Positions 54,040 through 63,150 of a stretch of DNA of 64,000 nt are shown here, one piece after another. How positions within the stretch are numbered: position 1 is the first letter of the stretch; every line of letters begins with the position of its first letter. Below the pieces are notes generated by a model, which made no database searches, was not told where the DNA came from, and saw only the letters and a program-made list of their open reading frames with translations. A program made the translations under genes and the position numbers. This stretch comes from Leptospiraceae bacterium (lineage in GTDB: Bacteria; Spirochaetota; Leptospiria; Leptospirales; Leptonemataceae): positions 33,789 to 97,788 of the forward strand of contig JAOACE010000015.1 of the NCBI GenBank assembly GCA_026418015.1, read 5' to 3'.

Positions 54040-54069
54040 GCTACAAGGCATAACTGCTTTGTAGCTTTT
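54040..54069 (+). terminator. Terminator after the acyl-CoA dehydrogenase gene
   Basis: A 10-bp stem (GCTACAAGGC / GCTTTGTAGC, one G-T pair) with an ATAACT loop is followed by TTTT, 9 bases after the stop codon. Confidence 0.85.
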
Positions 54070-54132
54070 ATCATTCATAATTTTGGGAACATTATATAAA
54101 TTTTGCGAAAAACAAATTGATAGGTTTTTTAT

Positions 54133-54209
54133 TGGTGGGCCAGGGAAGACTCGAACTTCCGACCCCTTCCTTATCAGAGAAGTGCTCTAACCGACTGAGC
54201 TACTGGCCC
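54133..54209 (-). tRNA. tRNA-Ile (anticodon GAT)
   Basis: The 77-base minus-strand gene has acceptor stem GGGCCAG / CTGGCCC, discriminator A and an encoded CCA. The anticodon arm is CTTCT / GGAAG around the loop CTGATAA, so the anticodon is GAT. The D-arm (AGCTCAGTCGGTTAGAGC) and T-arm (GGAAGTTCGAGTCTTCC) are standard. It lies in the 391-base gap between the acyl-CoA dehydrogenase gene and folD, which otherwise holds only a terminator and promoters. Confidence 0.96.
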
Positions 54210-54217
54210 TTACAAAA

Positions 54218-54248
54218 AACATAAAAATTTAGCCAATTTACAAGTCAA
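54218..54248 (-). promoter_or_regulatory. Candidate promoter of tRNA-Ile
   Basis: On the minus strand TTGACT (54243-54248) lies upstream of TATGTT (54218-54223), about 9 bases before the mature tRNA 5' end. The spacer of about 19 bases is long, so the exact -10 is uncertain. Confidence 0.4.
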
Positions 54249-54421
54249 CCTAAAAAAAAGTTTTATTCACAGAAAAATGCATTTTTTTTATGTAGTATGG
54301 ATTAAAATTCCTAATTAAAATTCGTTTGATTAAGTTATTTTAAAAGTAAATTTAGAAAGCATCAATCATGAATCGTTTTTTTTTCGATTGATTGGTTAGA
54401 TTTGCAAAAAAAAACATCAAT

Positions 54422-55270
54422 ATGGAAACGAAAATCTTAGATGGAAAATCTTTATCTCTTAAAATTCGCGAAGAATTAAAAAAAAGAGTAGATGTTCTAA
54501 AAAATCAATATAATAAAGTTCCTACCTTAGCAACAATTCTTGTGGGTAATGATGTTGCTTCTGCTACATATGTTAATATGAAGGTTAAATCCTGTCAAAG
54601 TATTGGTATGGGCTCAATTCGAATTGATCTACCAGAAAACACTACAACGGAACAATTATTGGAAGAAATTTATAAATTAAATCAAGATCCTGATGTTGAT
54701 GGTATTTTACTGCAACATCCAGTTCCAAAACAAATCGACGAAAGAAAATGTTTTGATACAATCGATATAGAAAAAGATGTAGATGGTGTAACAACCTTAG
54801 GATTTGGTAAGATTAGTTTTGGTCTTCCTGCATATCCATCTTGTACACCAGCTGGTATTATTCGATTGTTAGATGAATATCGATTATCGCTCGAAGGAAA
54901 AAATGCAGTGGTTATTGGTCGATCCCCCATTTTAGGAAAACCTCTATCCATGCTTTTACTGCAACGAAATGCAACAGTAACAATTTGCCATTCCAAGACA
55001 AAAAACTTACCTGATATTGTAAAAACCGCGGATTTTGTTTTTGCCTGCTGCGGCATACCTAAATTTGTAAAAGGAGATTGGCTTAAAGATGGTTGCGTTT
55101 TAGTAGATGCAGGTTATAATCCTGGGAATGTTGGCGATGCTGATTACGATAGTTGCTTTCCAAAGTGTTCATATATTACACCAGTGCCAGGAGGCGTTGG
55201 ACCTATGACGATTGCTATGCTACTTTCCCATACCGTAGAAGCAGCAGAAAAAAAGGTTTTATCGAAATAA
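54422..55270 (+). CDS. folD: Methylenetetrahydrofolate dehydrogenase/cyclohydrolase
   Basis: This 282-residue bifunctional enzyme converts methylene-THF to methenyl-THF and then to N10-formyl-THF. TYVNMKVKSCQSIGM holds the catalytic Lys region, DGILLQHPVPKQID the family signature, and VVIGRSPILGKPLSMLL the NADP-binding motif. PVPGGVGPMTIAML closes the second signature. ATG 54422 is the start; an in-frame codon ten residues upstream is unlikely because it has no ribosome site. Formyl-THF from this pathway would be the CO precursor used by HypX in the hydrogenase operon. Confidence 0.95.
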   Translation: METKILDGKSLSLKIREELKKRVDVLKNQYNKVPTLATILVGNDVASATYVNMKVKSCQSIGMGSIRIDLPENTTTEQLLEEIYKLNQDPDVDGILLQHPVPKQIDERKCFDTIDIEKDVDGVTTLGFGKISFGLPAYPSCTPAGIIRLLDEYRLSLEGKNAVVIGRSPILGKPLSMLLLQRNATVTICHSKTKNLPDIVKTADFVFACCGIPKFVKGDWLKDGCVLVDAGYNPGNVGDADYDSCFPKCSYITPVPGGVGPMTIAMLLSHTVEAAEKKVLSK

Positions 55271-55372
55271 AATGGGGTTAAGAACAAAAATTTTTTATTC
55301 ATATCCAATTTGCGAAAATAAAAAATAAAACTTCAATTGACATTAAAATCAATTTTTGCTTTTTTGGATTTT

Positions 55373-58300
55373 ATGAATCATCAATACATTACAATAGAAG
55401 ATTTTAAACTAGAAAAAAAAGACTACAAAGGAGAGTGGATTCCCGAACAGCAATTGGTGCTAACACCAACCACTAAAAAGAACTTAAAAAAGATCTTACC
55501 TGCAATTCAAAAAAACCAAAATGTACTTTTGGTAGGAGATGCAGGTACGGGTAAAAATGCAATTATATATTTTATCAATTATTTAAGAAATCAGCCTACC
55601 TATCGCTTTAGTTTTAACGAAGATTTATTACCAGAGGATTTAATTGGTTCGTATCGTTTAGATCCTATAAGTAAAACCTTTGTGTGGCAGGATGGTTTAT
55701 TAACACAAGCATTAAAAAAAGGAATCACATTTGTCGCTGATGAAATTAACTTAGCCAATGTCGATGTTTTAAAAAGATTTCAATCTGTTTTTATGCGAAG
55801 GGAATTAGAACTATTAGAAGGGGATGGCACTTTAATTTCTGCTAATGATGGTTTTCAGTTTATTGCCACCCAAAACCCAGTAGAAGGATTCGAAGGAAGA
55901 AAACCATTACCAAGAGAGATTCAGAAGTATTTTGTAACAATTTGGATTGATCCTTATCCTAAAGAAGAAGTTGTTCAGATTTTAAAATCACTCTTTCCTA
56001 TTATTCCCGATAGAGTGATCCAATTAGTTGTTGATATCCAGCAAGAATTAGAAGAATGGATTGTAGAAAAAAAAGTTGGTGCTCGCGACTATGAACGATA
56101 TCACTTTAACATTCGTAACTTAAAAAGAATTTTTCAGAGATTAGTTAATGACGAAAATCCAGAGAATCTCTATTGGGAAGTTTTCGATATATTTGTAAGA
56201 CCATTCAGAAACGAAGAAGATCAATCGAAAATATTAGAATTGATCCAAAGGCATTTTAAAAATAAAGGTTTACAATCCTTCGAAAAAAATCCTAAAACAA
56301 AAAATATTTTGGTTTCTATCAATAAAAACCAAAAAGAAATCAAAATTGGTCGAAATTATATTTCTTTAAAACATATCGAAGACGAAAATTTAGAAAAATT
56401 TATAAAAGAAATTTATCATGATTTTCCGTTGATTAAAGAGCGTTTGGATGTATTAGAAGCCATTTTTCGCGCATTAGAAAACAAAGAAAATGTTCTACTC
56501 GAATGTGATTCTAATGTAGAACCAGAAAGCTATGTTAATTTTATTTCGCGATTATACAATAGACCTGTACAATGGATTCATCTATCCAAAGGAATGCACA
56601 CATCGGATGTATTAGGTGGGTTAAAACCTATAAATAATTCCGTAGAATGGATTGATGGTCCTTTAACAAAAGCAGTCAAAAATAATCACATTGTTGTTAT
56701 TTCTGGTTTAGAAGCAGCAGGTCCAGAATTAGTAGAAAAGCTGAATATGTTGTTAGACGATGCAAGAGCATTAACGCTACCAGCAGAAGCAGGTCAGAAC
56801 GAACCAATATTCTTAAAAGAAGATGCAATCATCATTGGTATTAAATATTTTAGAAAAAGTAAAAATCAAAATACAATTTCGCGTGCTTTTAGAAACCGCT
56901 TTACTTCGATTCTATTACCGGAAATTCGCTCTAAAGAAAGTATCGTGGAACTTGTAGAAAGTTATTTTTATCATCAGAAAATTCAGCATACATCCAATTT
57001 GATTTCGCAGATTCATCTACTATTAGTTCACTATGCAAAAGAACGATTGATTGGATTGGATCGAATGGAAGGATACCAGTTTGGATTAGTAAATCTATAC
57101 AGGTTTTTGGATTACATAACTTATACAGAAAAAGAATTAGGAAAAGACGAAGACTTAAAAAATTTTCTTTTAGAAGGCATCGATTTTTCTTATTTGAACG
57201 AAATTTCGAACCTTCAAGAGCGAAGTACTATAAGAGAAGAAATACGACAACTAATCGAAAACCCTGATTCTTTGGAGTTTTTGCAAGAATTTAAAGAATT
57301 AAAAAAAAAACGAAATAAACTAAAAGAAATCGATTTTAAGCTAAAAAACGATCAAATTTATTGGGATCCTAATGAACATTGGCGAGAAGCTAATACAGGA
57401 AAAGCAAGTTGGGATAGAGATTTTAAAGAAATTCACCAAGGAATCAATATCGATACGCCAGAAACTGGTGGCGATGTAAAAGAAGGACCCGATGCTTGGT
57501 ATGGTGCAGATACACAAGGCAACAAAGGTGTAGGGGAGCCCGGTCATGGTGGTGGTGCTTGGGGGTATCGAACAGAAGAGTTATACCAGCAATTTTTACA
57601 AAAACGCCAAGGGTTGAGTAACTATGATTTAGGAATTCCCATCACAGTATTCAAAGAAACCTTAGGAAAAGAACTAGAAAAGTTAATCTTTCAGCTTGAG
57701 CATCTTTTTGATCCCGAATATATTATCCATAGGAATTACGAAGATAGAGGTTCTCGCGTAGATGTTAGAAAATATTTGTCTTTTTGGTCCGGTAAAGGAA
57801 ATCAAAAAATTTTTGATAAAACCATCTTCGATAAAGAATACAAATCGTTAAAAGAATTAGAAATTTTGTTTTTAATCAACAAGGGAAGAAGAATCTTTCA
57901 TTTTGAATATTCTGTTGCCATATTAGTTGCGATGATGAGTTCCGCAGAGATTTTATCGAATCATAAGATTTCTTTTGGTGTTGTTGGTTATTCTGATTTA
58001 GAAAATTTTAAAAAGGCGATTGATTTGCAATGGTTTAAAAAATTAGATCAAGAATACAATGAACTGATAGAAAACCAATTATATTATGGTATTATCAACA
58101 ATTGGTCGGGCGATACAGTGCAAGATGCAAAAGTTATTCAAGAGGTTGCGAAATATTTTTCTTACGATGCAAGAACTAAAATTATCGTTGTCTTTTCGGA
58201 TTTTCGCGGTAGTAGAGGAAGAATCAACATAGAAAAAGAATGGGAATCTTATGATTATCAAATGTTAAAAGAAGTTTATAAAAGATTAATAGAACAAGGT

Positions 58301-58450
58301 TATATCTTTTTAGGAATTTCCTTAGGACCTAGAAATTTAGGACATCCTATTTTTGAACATCATATCAACATTACCTCAGAAAATTATTTTCATTTACCAA
58401 GAATTATGAACGAAAAATTGAGTGAATTAATCCATAAATATCACGAATAG
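55373..58450 (+). CDS. Large AAA/VWA protein of the VWA8/MoxR-midasin type
   Basis: From ATG 55373 this is a 1025-residue protein. The first AAA domain has Walker A-like GDAGTGKN (residues 55-62, Asn instead of Ser/Thr after the Lys) and Walker B VADEINLANV. A second AAA-like unit (about residues 360-550) has lost the P-loop but keeps the shape (DVLGGLKPINNSVEWIDGPL). A Gly-rich linker follows near 720-755 (GVGEPGHGGGAWGY), as in VWA8. The C-terminal domain is VWA-like, with DTVQDAK and VVFSDFRGSRG, but lacks a clear DxSxS. Such proteins remodel complexes, often for metal insertion. Its client is unknown. TTGACA at 55337-55342 lies 30 bases before the ATG. Confidence 0.75.
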   Translation: MNHQYITIEDFKLEKKDYKGEWIPEQQLVLTPTTKKNLKKILPAIQKNQNVLLVGDAGTGKNAIIYFINYLRNQPTYRFSFNEDLLPEDLIGSYRLDPISKTFVWQDGLLTQALKKGITFVADEINLANVDVLKRFQSVFMRRELELLEGDGTLISANDGFQFIATQNPVEGFEGRKPLPREIQKYFVTIWIDPYPKEEVVQILKSLFPIIPDRVIQLVVDIQQELEEWIVEKKVGARDYERYHFNIRNLKRIFQRLVNDENPENLYWEVFDIFVRPFRNEEDQSKILELIQRHFKNKGLQSFEKNPKTKNILVSINKNQKEIKIGRNYISLKHIEDENLEKFIKEIYHDFPLIKERLDVLEAIFRALENKENVLLECDSNVEPESYVNFISRLYNRPVQWIHLSKGMHTSDVLGGLKPINNSVEWIDGPLTKAVKNNHIVVISGLEAAGPELVEKLNMLLDDARALTLPAEAGQNEPIFLKEDAIIIGIKYFRKSKNQNTISRAFRNRFTSILLPEIRSKESIVELVESYFYHQKIQHTSNLISQIHLLLVHYAKERLIGLDRMEGYQFGLVNLYRFLDYITYTEKELGKDEDLKNFLLEGIDFSYLNEISNLQERSTIREEIRQLIENPDSLEFLQEFKELKKKRNKLKEIDFKLKNDQIYWDPNEHWREANTGKASWDRDFKEIHQGINIDTPETGGDVKEGPDAWYGADTQGNKGVGEPGHGGGAWGYRTEELYQQFLQKRQGLSNYDLGIPITVFKETLGKELEKLIFQLEHLFDPEYIIHRNYEDRGSRVDVRKYLSFWSGKGNQKIFDKTIFDKEYKSLKELEILFLINKGRRIFHFEYSVAILVAMMSSAEILSNHKISFGVVGYSDLENFKKAIDLQWFKKLDQEYNELIENQLYYGIINNWSGDTVQDAKVIQEVAKYFSYDARTKIIVVFSDFRGSRGRINIEKEWESYDYQMLKEVYKRLIEQGYIFLGISLGPRNLGHPIFEHHINITSENYFHLPRIMNEKLSELIHKYHE

Positions 58451-58458
58451 AGGAAGAT

Positions 58459-59034
58459 ATGATCAAAACAATTCATCCTATACCAGAAACTGTATTTATC
58501 CACGAAGGTGCTTACGTATTGGGAAATGTAACCATCGGTGAATTTTCTTCAGTATGGCCAGGGGTAATTATACGAGGTGATCTAAACGAAATAAAAATCG
58601 GTCGTTATGTTAATATTCAAGATAATAGTGTTTTACATGTCGATAGTGGAAGTTCCATAGAAATTGGAGATTATAGTTTAATTGGACATATGGCCATGCT
58701 TCATGGTTGTAAAATTGGCAAAGCATGTATGATTGGAATTCGTAGTATTATTATGGACGATGCAGAAATCGGCGATGGCTCTATGATTACGGCAAATTGT
58801 ATTATAAGAGGAAAGATGAAGATACCTCCATTTTCTTTGGTTACAGAAAGTGGAGGAGAATTAAAGATCTACCCCAATAAAGCAAGAACCTTGTATACCA
58901 TTATGGGAAGTTTAGAATATGCAGAACTTGCAAAAAAACACAAGATAGGCAATTTTCAAAAACTAACACAAGAAGAAATACAAGCATTAGAAAAAAAATC
59001 GAAAGAAATTTTTCAAGAATTGTTTCCAAAATAA
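58459..59034 (+). CDS. Gamma-carbonic-anhydrase-like hexapeptide-repeat protein
   Basis: This 191-residue protein is a left-handed beta-helix of hexapeptide repeats (NVTIGEFSSVWPGVIIRGDL, IGRYVNIQDNSVLHVD). The three zinc His of gamma carbonic anhydrases appear in VLHVD, LIGHM and MLHGC, and the Arg and Gln of the active site are in IRGD and IQDNS. It resembles YrdA/PaaY/CaiE-type members, whose activity is variable. It is cytoplasmic and probably a trimer. AGAGGAAG precedes the ATG, 8 bases after the AAA/VWA gene, so the two are probably co-transcribed. A metal-dependent link to that ATPase is only a suggestion. Confidence 0.88.
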   Translation: MIKTIHPIPETVFIHEGAYVLGNVTIGEFSSVWPGVIIRGDLNEIKIGRYVNIQDNSVLHVDSGSSIEIGDYSLIGHMAMLHGCKIGKACMIGIRSIIMDDAEIGDGSMITANCIIRGKMKIPPFSLVTESGGELKIYPNKARTLYTIMGSLEYAELAKKHKIGNFQKLTQEEIQALEKKSKEIFQELFPK

Positions 59035-59078
59035 TTTTTCAACGTATTAAAATATAATACAATTGAATAAAAAATCAA

Positions 59079-59107
59079 TTGAAAAAATAAATTCTATTTT
59101 GTATATG
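59079..59107 (+). promoter_or_regulatory. Promoter of the tandem cyclase genes
   Basis: TTGAAA (59079-59084) and TATATG (59102-59107) are exactly 17 bases apart. The ATG at 59116 lies 31 bases after the -35 box, so RNA would begin at or within a few bases of the start codon; no Shine-Dalgarno sequence is present. Confidence 0.6.
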
Positions 59108-59115
59108 TATATTAT

Positions 59116-61284
59116 ATGCAATTTTTAACGTTTTATAAAAGAAATTTTTTTTTACTAAATTTTGTTTTATTATTTTTGATAATTTTATTCATGAATTACC
59201 TTTATAATTTTTTTATCGAAAAATATAGTTTAAAAAATGTTTATAATTTAGATTTAACAAAATTAGAATGGTGCATAGAAAAGATTTCTTTAGAAGAATC
59301 CATCAACGTAGAAAGATATAAATCAACATCATGTAATACGAAAATTCATCAATTTCCTGTAAATGTTTCTAAGGTTTTAAAGCTTCCTGCGGATAATCAA
59401 CTTTATTCTGTTGTATTGTGGACCAAATTACCCGATAGTTTTAACCTTAATAAATTGAATCATCCAGCAATTTTTATTTCTAGCATAGGGGAGTTTAGTA
59501 CCTTCTATTTAAACGATCACCTTTTGCTAAACAAAGGAATATTATCGAAAAAATATCAACTTACAAAACATAGAAACGAAGTTAAAAAATTATTAATTCC
59601 ACTTCCTAAGAATTATATAGAAAAAGAAAATTATTTAATCTTACATTTAATTGGTTATAGTCCAGTTTCTTATATTTATCCTAATGATCATTTTGGATTA
59701 TATTCTTCGCAAGGATATTTGATAGGAGAATTTGATGTACTTCTTTTAAAACTTAAAGAATACTACGATTTATTTTCTTTGGGTATATTCTTTTTTATTT
59801 CGGTATTTTATTTGATCCAACTCTATATAGAAAAAAAGGTGATAAAATCTTATTTATTCTTTGCTTTGTTTTCGATGAATTTATTTCTATACTATTTAAC
59901 AAAAACAAGTTTAATTTTTTCTGCGATAGAAAATACCTATTATATCACATGGTGGGAACGTTTTTCTCTTTTGACTACGCTAATTTTTATGTTGTTGTTT
60001 TTGCATTATTTTTTCTACGAAGAAGTTCAAAAAAAACTAAATCGTCTAACAACAATTTTTCTAATTTTTTTTACCATCCTTGTTTTGCTAAAAATACTTT
60101 TACCTTATGCTTATTCGGGGATTATTCTTAGAGTATGGCAATTGTCTGTATTTCCTGCCATACTCTACATTTTTTGGTTTTTATACAATGCATATAGACA
60201 AAAATTACCTTTTTCGCAATACTTTCTTTTCTTATATATTGTTTTATTCGCGAGTGTAATCTTTGATATATTAGATGCGATGATTTTTCGAACAGGTGTA
60301 ATCATAAGTAGTTATTTATTTACAATCTTGATTTTTGTTTTATCTTTAATTCAAATATCAAAGTTAGAATTAATCATTAAAGAAAGTATAGAACTCGAAA
60401 GAAAGAATCAACAAATTATTGATGTAATTTTTAAATTTTATCCAAGAAAATTATTATCTATATTAAATATTGATTTAAAAAATGAACATAGATTAAAATT
60501 AATCAACTTAAATACGGGCATTATTTTTATTCAGTTAATCGAATACAAGCAATTATTAAAAAAATTCGAAGCTCAAGAAATTACCAAAATCCAACAACAT
60601 TTTTTTCGAAGTATTATTCCAAGTATAGATTTTTTGGAAGGAGAAGTCTTATCCATAGATGGAGATCGGTTTTATATCGCAATTGTAACAAAAAAATTGG
60701 ATGTGGATTTTTCTAAATTAGTTCATAATATTTATTTATCCCTGCCTATTTTTTTCGAAAATTTTAGAAAATTTAATGTTTATTTTTACGAAAAATATTA
60801 CGAAAAATACAAAATAAATAAACTTCATGTAGGAATTGCTTGTAATGTTTCCCAATTAACTGCTGGTTTAATAGGAAGTGATGAACAAAATAAAGTAACA
60901 ATCATTGGGGATGCAGTAAATGTTGCAGCAAGGATATTAGAATTAGTTCATTATAAAGAAAATTTTGTTTATGTGACAGAACATTTTTTTAATTGTTTGT
61001 ATCCAGAAGAAAAAAATCATTTTCGTTATATAGGAAAGTACCAGTTAAGAGGAAAAGAAGAATTTATTTCTCTTTTCGAAGATCTACGTTTTGATCCAGA
61101 ATTTGTTAAAGAAAAAAAGCGAAGACTGGCTCCTTATTTGGTTAAAGCAATAGAATGTTATTATCAATACGATTTAAACAATGCAGTCTATTACTTAAAA
61201 AAAGCTCATTCAATTTATGAAGAAGATCCCATCGTAAATACATTTCTCTCTACCCTTGGAGAAGTCTATGAAGCAAAATTTTAA
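59116..61284 (+). CDS. 7TM sensor class III cyclase-like protein lacking one metal Asp
   Basis: This 722-residue protein has an N-terminal anchor, a periplasmic beta-rich region (about 45-200), seven or so membrane spans of the 7TMR-DISM kind (about 205-415) and a cytoplasmic class III cyclase domain (about 440-640) followed by a TPR-like tail. In the cyclase domain the first metal Asp is missing: FIQLIEY occupies the place of FxDIRGF, giving Leu474. The second Asp (IDGDRFY) and the transition-state Asn and Arg (IIGDAVNVAARIL) are present. It overlaps the next, similar gene by 17 bases. It may act as the non-metal half of a heterodimer or as a regulator. Confidence 0.8.
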   Translation: MQFLTFYKRNFFLLNFVLLFLIILFMNYLYNFFIEKYSLKNVYNLDLTKLEWCIEKISLEESINVERYKSTSCNTKIHQFPVNVSKVLKLPADNQLYSVVLWTKLPDSFNLNKLNHPAIFISSIGEFSTFYLNDHLLLNKGILSKKYQLTKHRNEVKKLLIPLPKNYIEKENYLILHLIGYSPVSYIYPNDHFGLYSSQGYLIGEFDVLLLKLKEYYDLFSLGIFFFISVFYLIQLYIEKKVIKSYLFFALFSMNLFLYYLTKTSLIFSAIENTYYITWWERFSLLTTLIFMLLFLHYFFYEEVQKKLNRLTTIFLIFFTILVLLKILLPYAYSGIILRVWQLSVFPAILYIFWFLYNAYRQKLPFSQYFLFLYIVLFASVIFDILDAMIFRTGVIISSYLFTILIFVLSLIQISKLELIIKESIELERKNQQIIDVIFKFYPRKLLSILNIDLKNEHRLKLINLNTGIIFIQLIEYKQLLKKFEAQEITKIQQHFFRSIIPSIDFLEGEVLSIDGDRFYIAIVTKKLDVDFSKLVHNIYLSLPIFFENFRKFNVYFYEKYYEKYKINKLHVGIACNVSQLTAGLIGSDEQNKVTIIGDAVNVAARILELVHYKENFVYVTEHFFNCLYPEEKNHFRYIGKYQLRGKEEFISLFEDLRFDPEFVKEKKRRLAPYLVKAIECYYQYDLNNAVYYLKKAHSIYEEDPIVNTFLSTLGEVYEAKF

Positions 61285-63148
61285 TCAATTTCTTTTGATA
61301 ATATTACTGTTTATCAACAGCGTTTTTGCCCAAGAAAAAGAAATTTCGAATTATTCGTGTGTATTTTCTGATAATTCCCTCGATTTAAGTACATGCGTCT
61401 GGTATGCAAAACAAATCGAACAAAAAGACATCAATAATAAAATAGACTTAAACCAAGGTTTTAAAAAAATTCAGCAATTTCCTTTATTTTTAAACCAAAT
61501 ATTTCCACCAGAAGAATATGGGAAGCTGCGTTATTTTGTTATATATACGAAAATTTCTATTTTAGAAGATCCAAAGGAACATCTAACGATTCATTTCCCA
61601 GTAATCGGAGAAAATTATCAAATTTATTGGAATCAAGTTTTATTAAAAAGCGAATGGTATGTAGAAAATCAACAAATAAGCAAATATCGTACAATAAAAA
61701 ACCTTAAAGTAATCGTAGATCCAAGCTATATAAAAAAAGAAAATGATTTGGTTTTAATCCTTACTGGATATACACCTATTACACCTTTCAACAAAAATGA
61801 TGATGTTGGATTTTATCTAAACGAAGGTTATGTTTTAAAAAAAGAAAATACATTTTTACCAGATTTTAAACATTTATATATTCCACTTTTAATAGGAATC
61901 TATTTATTTACTAGTATTTTACTTTTTTTATTTTATTTTTTTATAAAAATTGCTAGTTTTTTATATTTATCGTTGTTTTGCTTGGATATAAGTTTGTATT
62001 ACATCTCTGGTGATCCTATATTATTTTCTTATTTTCCTTTAATTGATTCGCAGATTTTAAATAAAATTGAATATTCCACTTTATTTTTGAGTTTGCCTTT
62101 GTTTACTACATACATTCGTGAAAATTATTTCGAGAAAAAATTAAAAATACGTTCCTTTTTTGGTTTTTATTTTTATTTAATGTTATTTCTTGCATTGTTG
62201 AATTTATTCATTGATTTTAGAATAAGCAAATTGTTGTTAAATCTTTGGCAAATTCATGCATTATTTATAATTATTTATATTATTATTTTATCATTTATTG
62301 CTATAAGAAAGAAAAAGAAGTATTCTATTTTAATTTTTTTGGGGGTATTAATTATAATATCATCTGCTATTTATGATATATTAGCTTCTATCTTTTTATT
62401 TACATCTTTAAGAATTACCATTTATCTATTTGCTTTGTTTATTTTTATTTTAGCACTATTACTTTCTAATTATATTGTAACCAAAAACAGAGAATATAAG
62501 AAAATTTTAAAAGAACAACAAGTTTTACTACAAATCTATAAAAGGTTTTTTCCCGAAAAGATATTAAATTTAATCCATAAAGAAAGTATCATAGATTTAA
62601 GGTTCGATGAATCTTATCAATTAAAGGGGATAATTTTAGTCAGTGACTTAAGAGATTTTACTCATCTAACAGAAGCTTATGGAAGCGAAAAAGTATTCGA
62701 TTCTTTGAATCGATATTACAGTATTATAGAAAAAATGATCCGAGAATATGGTGGCGAAATCGTTGATTTTTATGGAGATCAATACATTGCATTTTTTCCA
62801 TCAGAAAATCCCTATCGATCAGATGCTATTATCGAATTGATCTTAAAAATAGAAAAAACCAAAGATCAATTCGATATAACATTAAAACATGGATATGGTC
62901 TTGAATATGGGACTTGTATAATGAATTTTGTTGGTTCTTCGGATATGGCAAGATTATACATTGCTGGTATTGATGTAGAAAATACAAAGTTATACGAAAA
63001 GATCACAAAATTTTATCAAACATTAATTATATGTTCGGAAGATATATATTCTGGAATAAAAGAATACAAAGATAAATTCGTGCCATTAGAAATTATTCCC
63101 GATGATATTTTATTATCTAAGCAACTGTATTATTTTGATCTATCTTGA
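61268..63148 (+). CDS. 7TM sensor class III adenylate cyclase-like protein, metal-binding half
   Basis: From ATG 61268 (GGAGA upstream) this is a 626-residue paralogue of the preceding protein. It has a signal peptide (LLFINSVFAQ), a periplasmic beta-rich domain, about seven membrane spans and a cyclase domain from about residue 440. Both metal Asp motifs are kept, SDLRDFT (Asp460) and DFYGDQY, but the segment that normally reads GDxVNxAxR is changed to AGIDVENTKLYE, losing the transition-state Arg. The adenine-specific Lys position before YGD is Asp. It overlaps the upstream gene by 17 bases, so production is probably coupled. Together with it, it could form an active C1/C2-like pair. Confidence 0.8.
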   Translation: MKQNFNQFLLIILLFINSVFAQEKEISNYSCVFSDNSLDLSTCVWYAKQIEQKDINNKIDLNQGFKKIQQFPLFLNQIFPPEEYGKLRYFVIYTKISILEDPKEHLTIHFPVIGENYQIYWNQVLLKSEWYVENQQISKYRTIKNLKVIVDPSYIKKENDLVLILTGYTPITPFNKNDDVGFYLNEGYVLKKENTFLPDFKHLYIPLLIGIYLFTSILLFLFYFFIKIASFLYLSLFCLDISLYYISGDPILFSYFPLIDSQILNKIEYSTLFLSLPLFTTYIRENYFEKKLKIRSFFGFYFYLMLFLALLNLFIDFRISKLLLNLWQIHALFIIIYIIILSFIAIRKKKKYSILIFLGVLIIISSAIYDILASIFLFTSLRITIYLFALFIFILALLLSNYIVTKNREYKKILKEQQVLLQIYKRFFPEKILNLIHKESIIDLRFDESYQLKGIILVSDLRDFTHLTEAYGSEKVFDSLNRYYSIIEKMIREYGGEIVDFYGDQYIAFFPSENPYRSDAIIELILKIEKTKDQFDITLKHGYGLEYGTCIMNFVGSSDMARLYIAGIDVENTKLYEKITKFYQTLIICSEDIYSGIKEYKDKFVPLEIIPDDILLSKQLYYFDLS

Positions 63149-63150
63149 AA

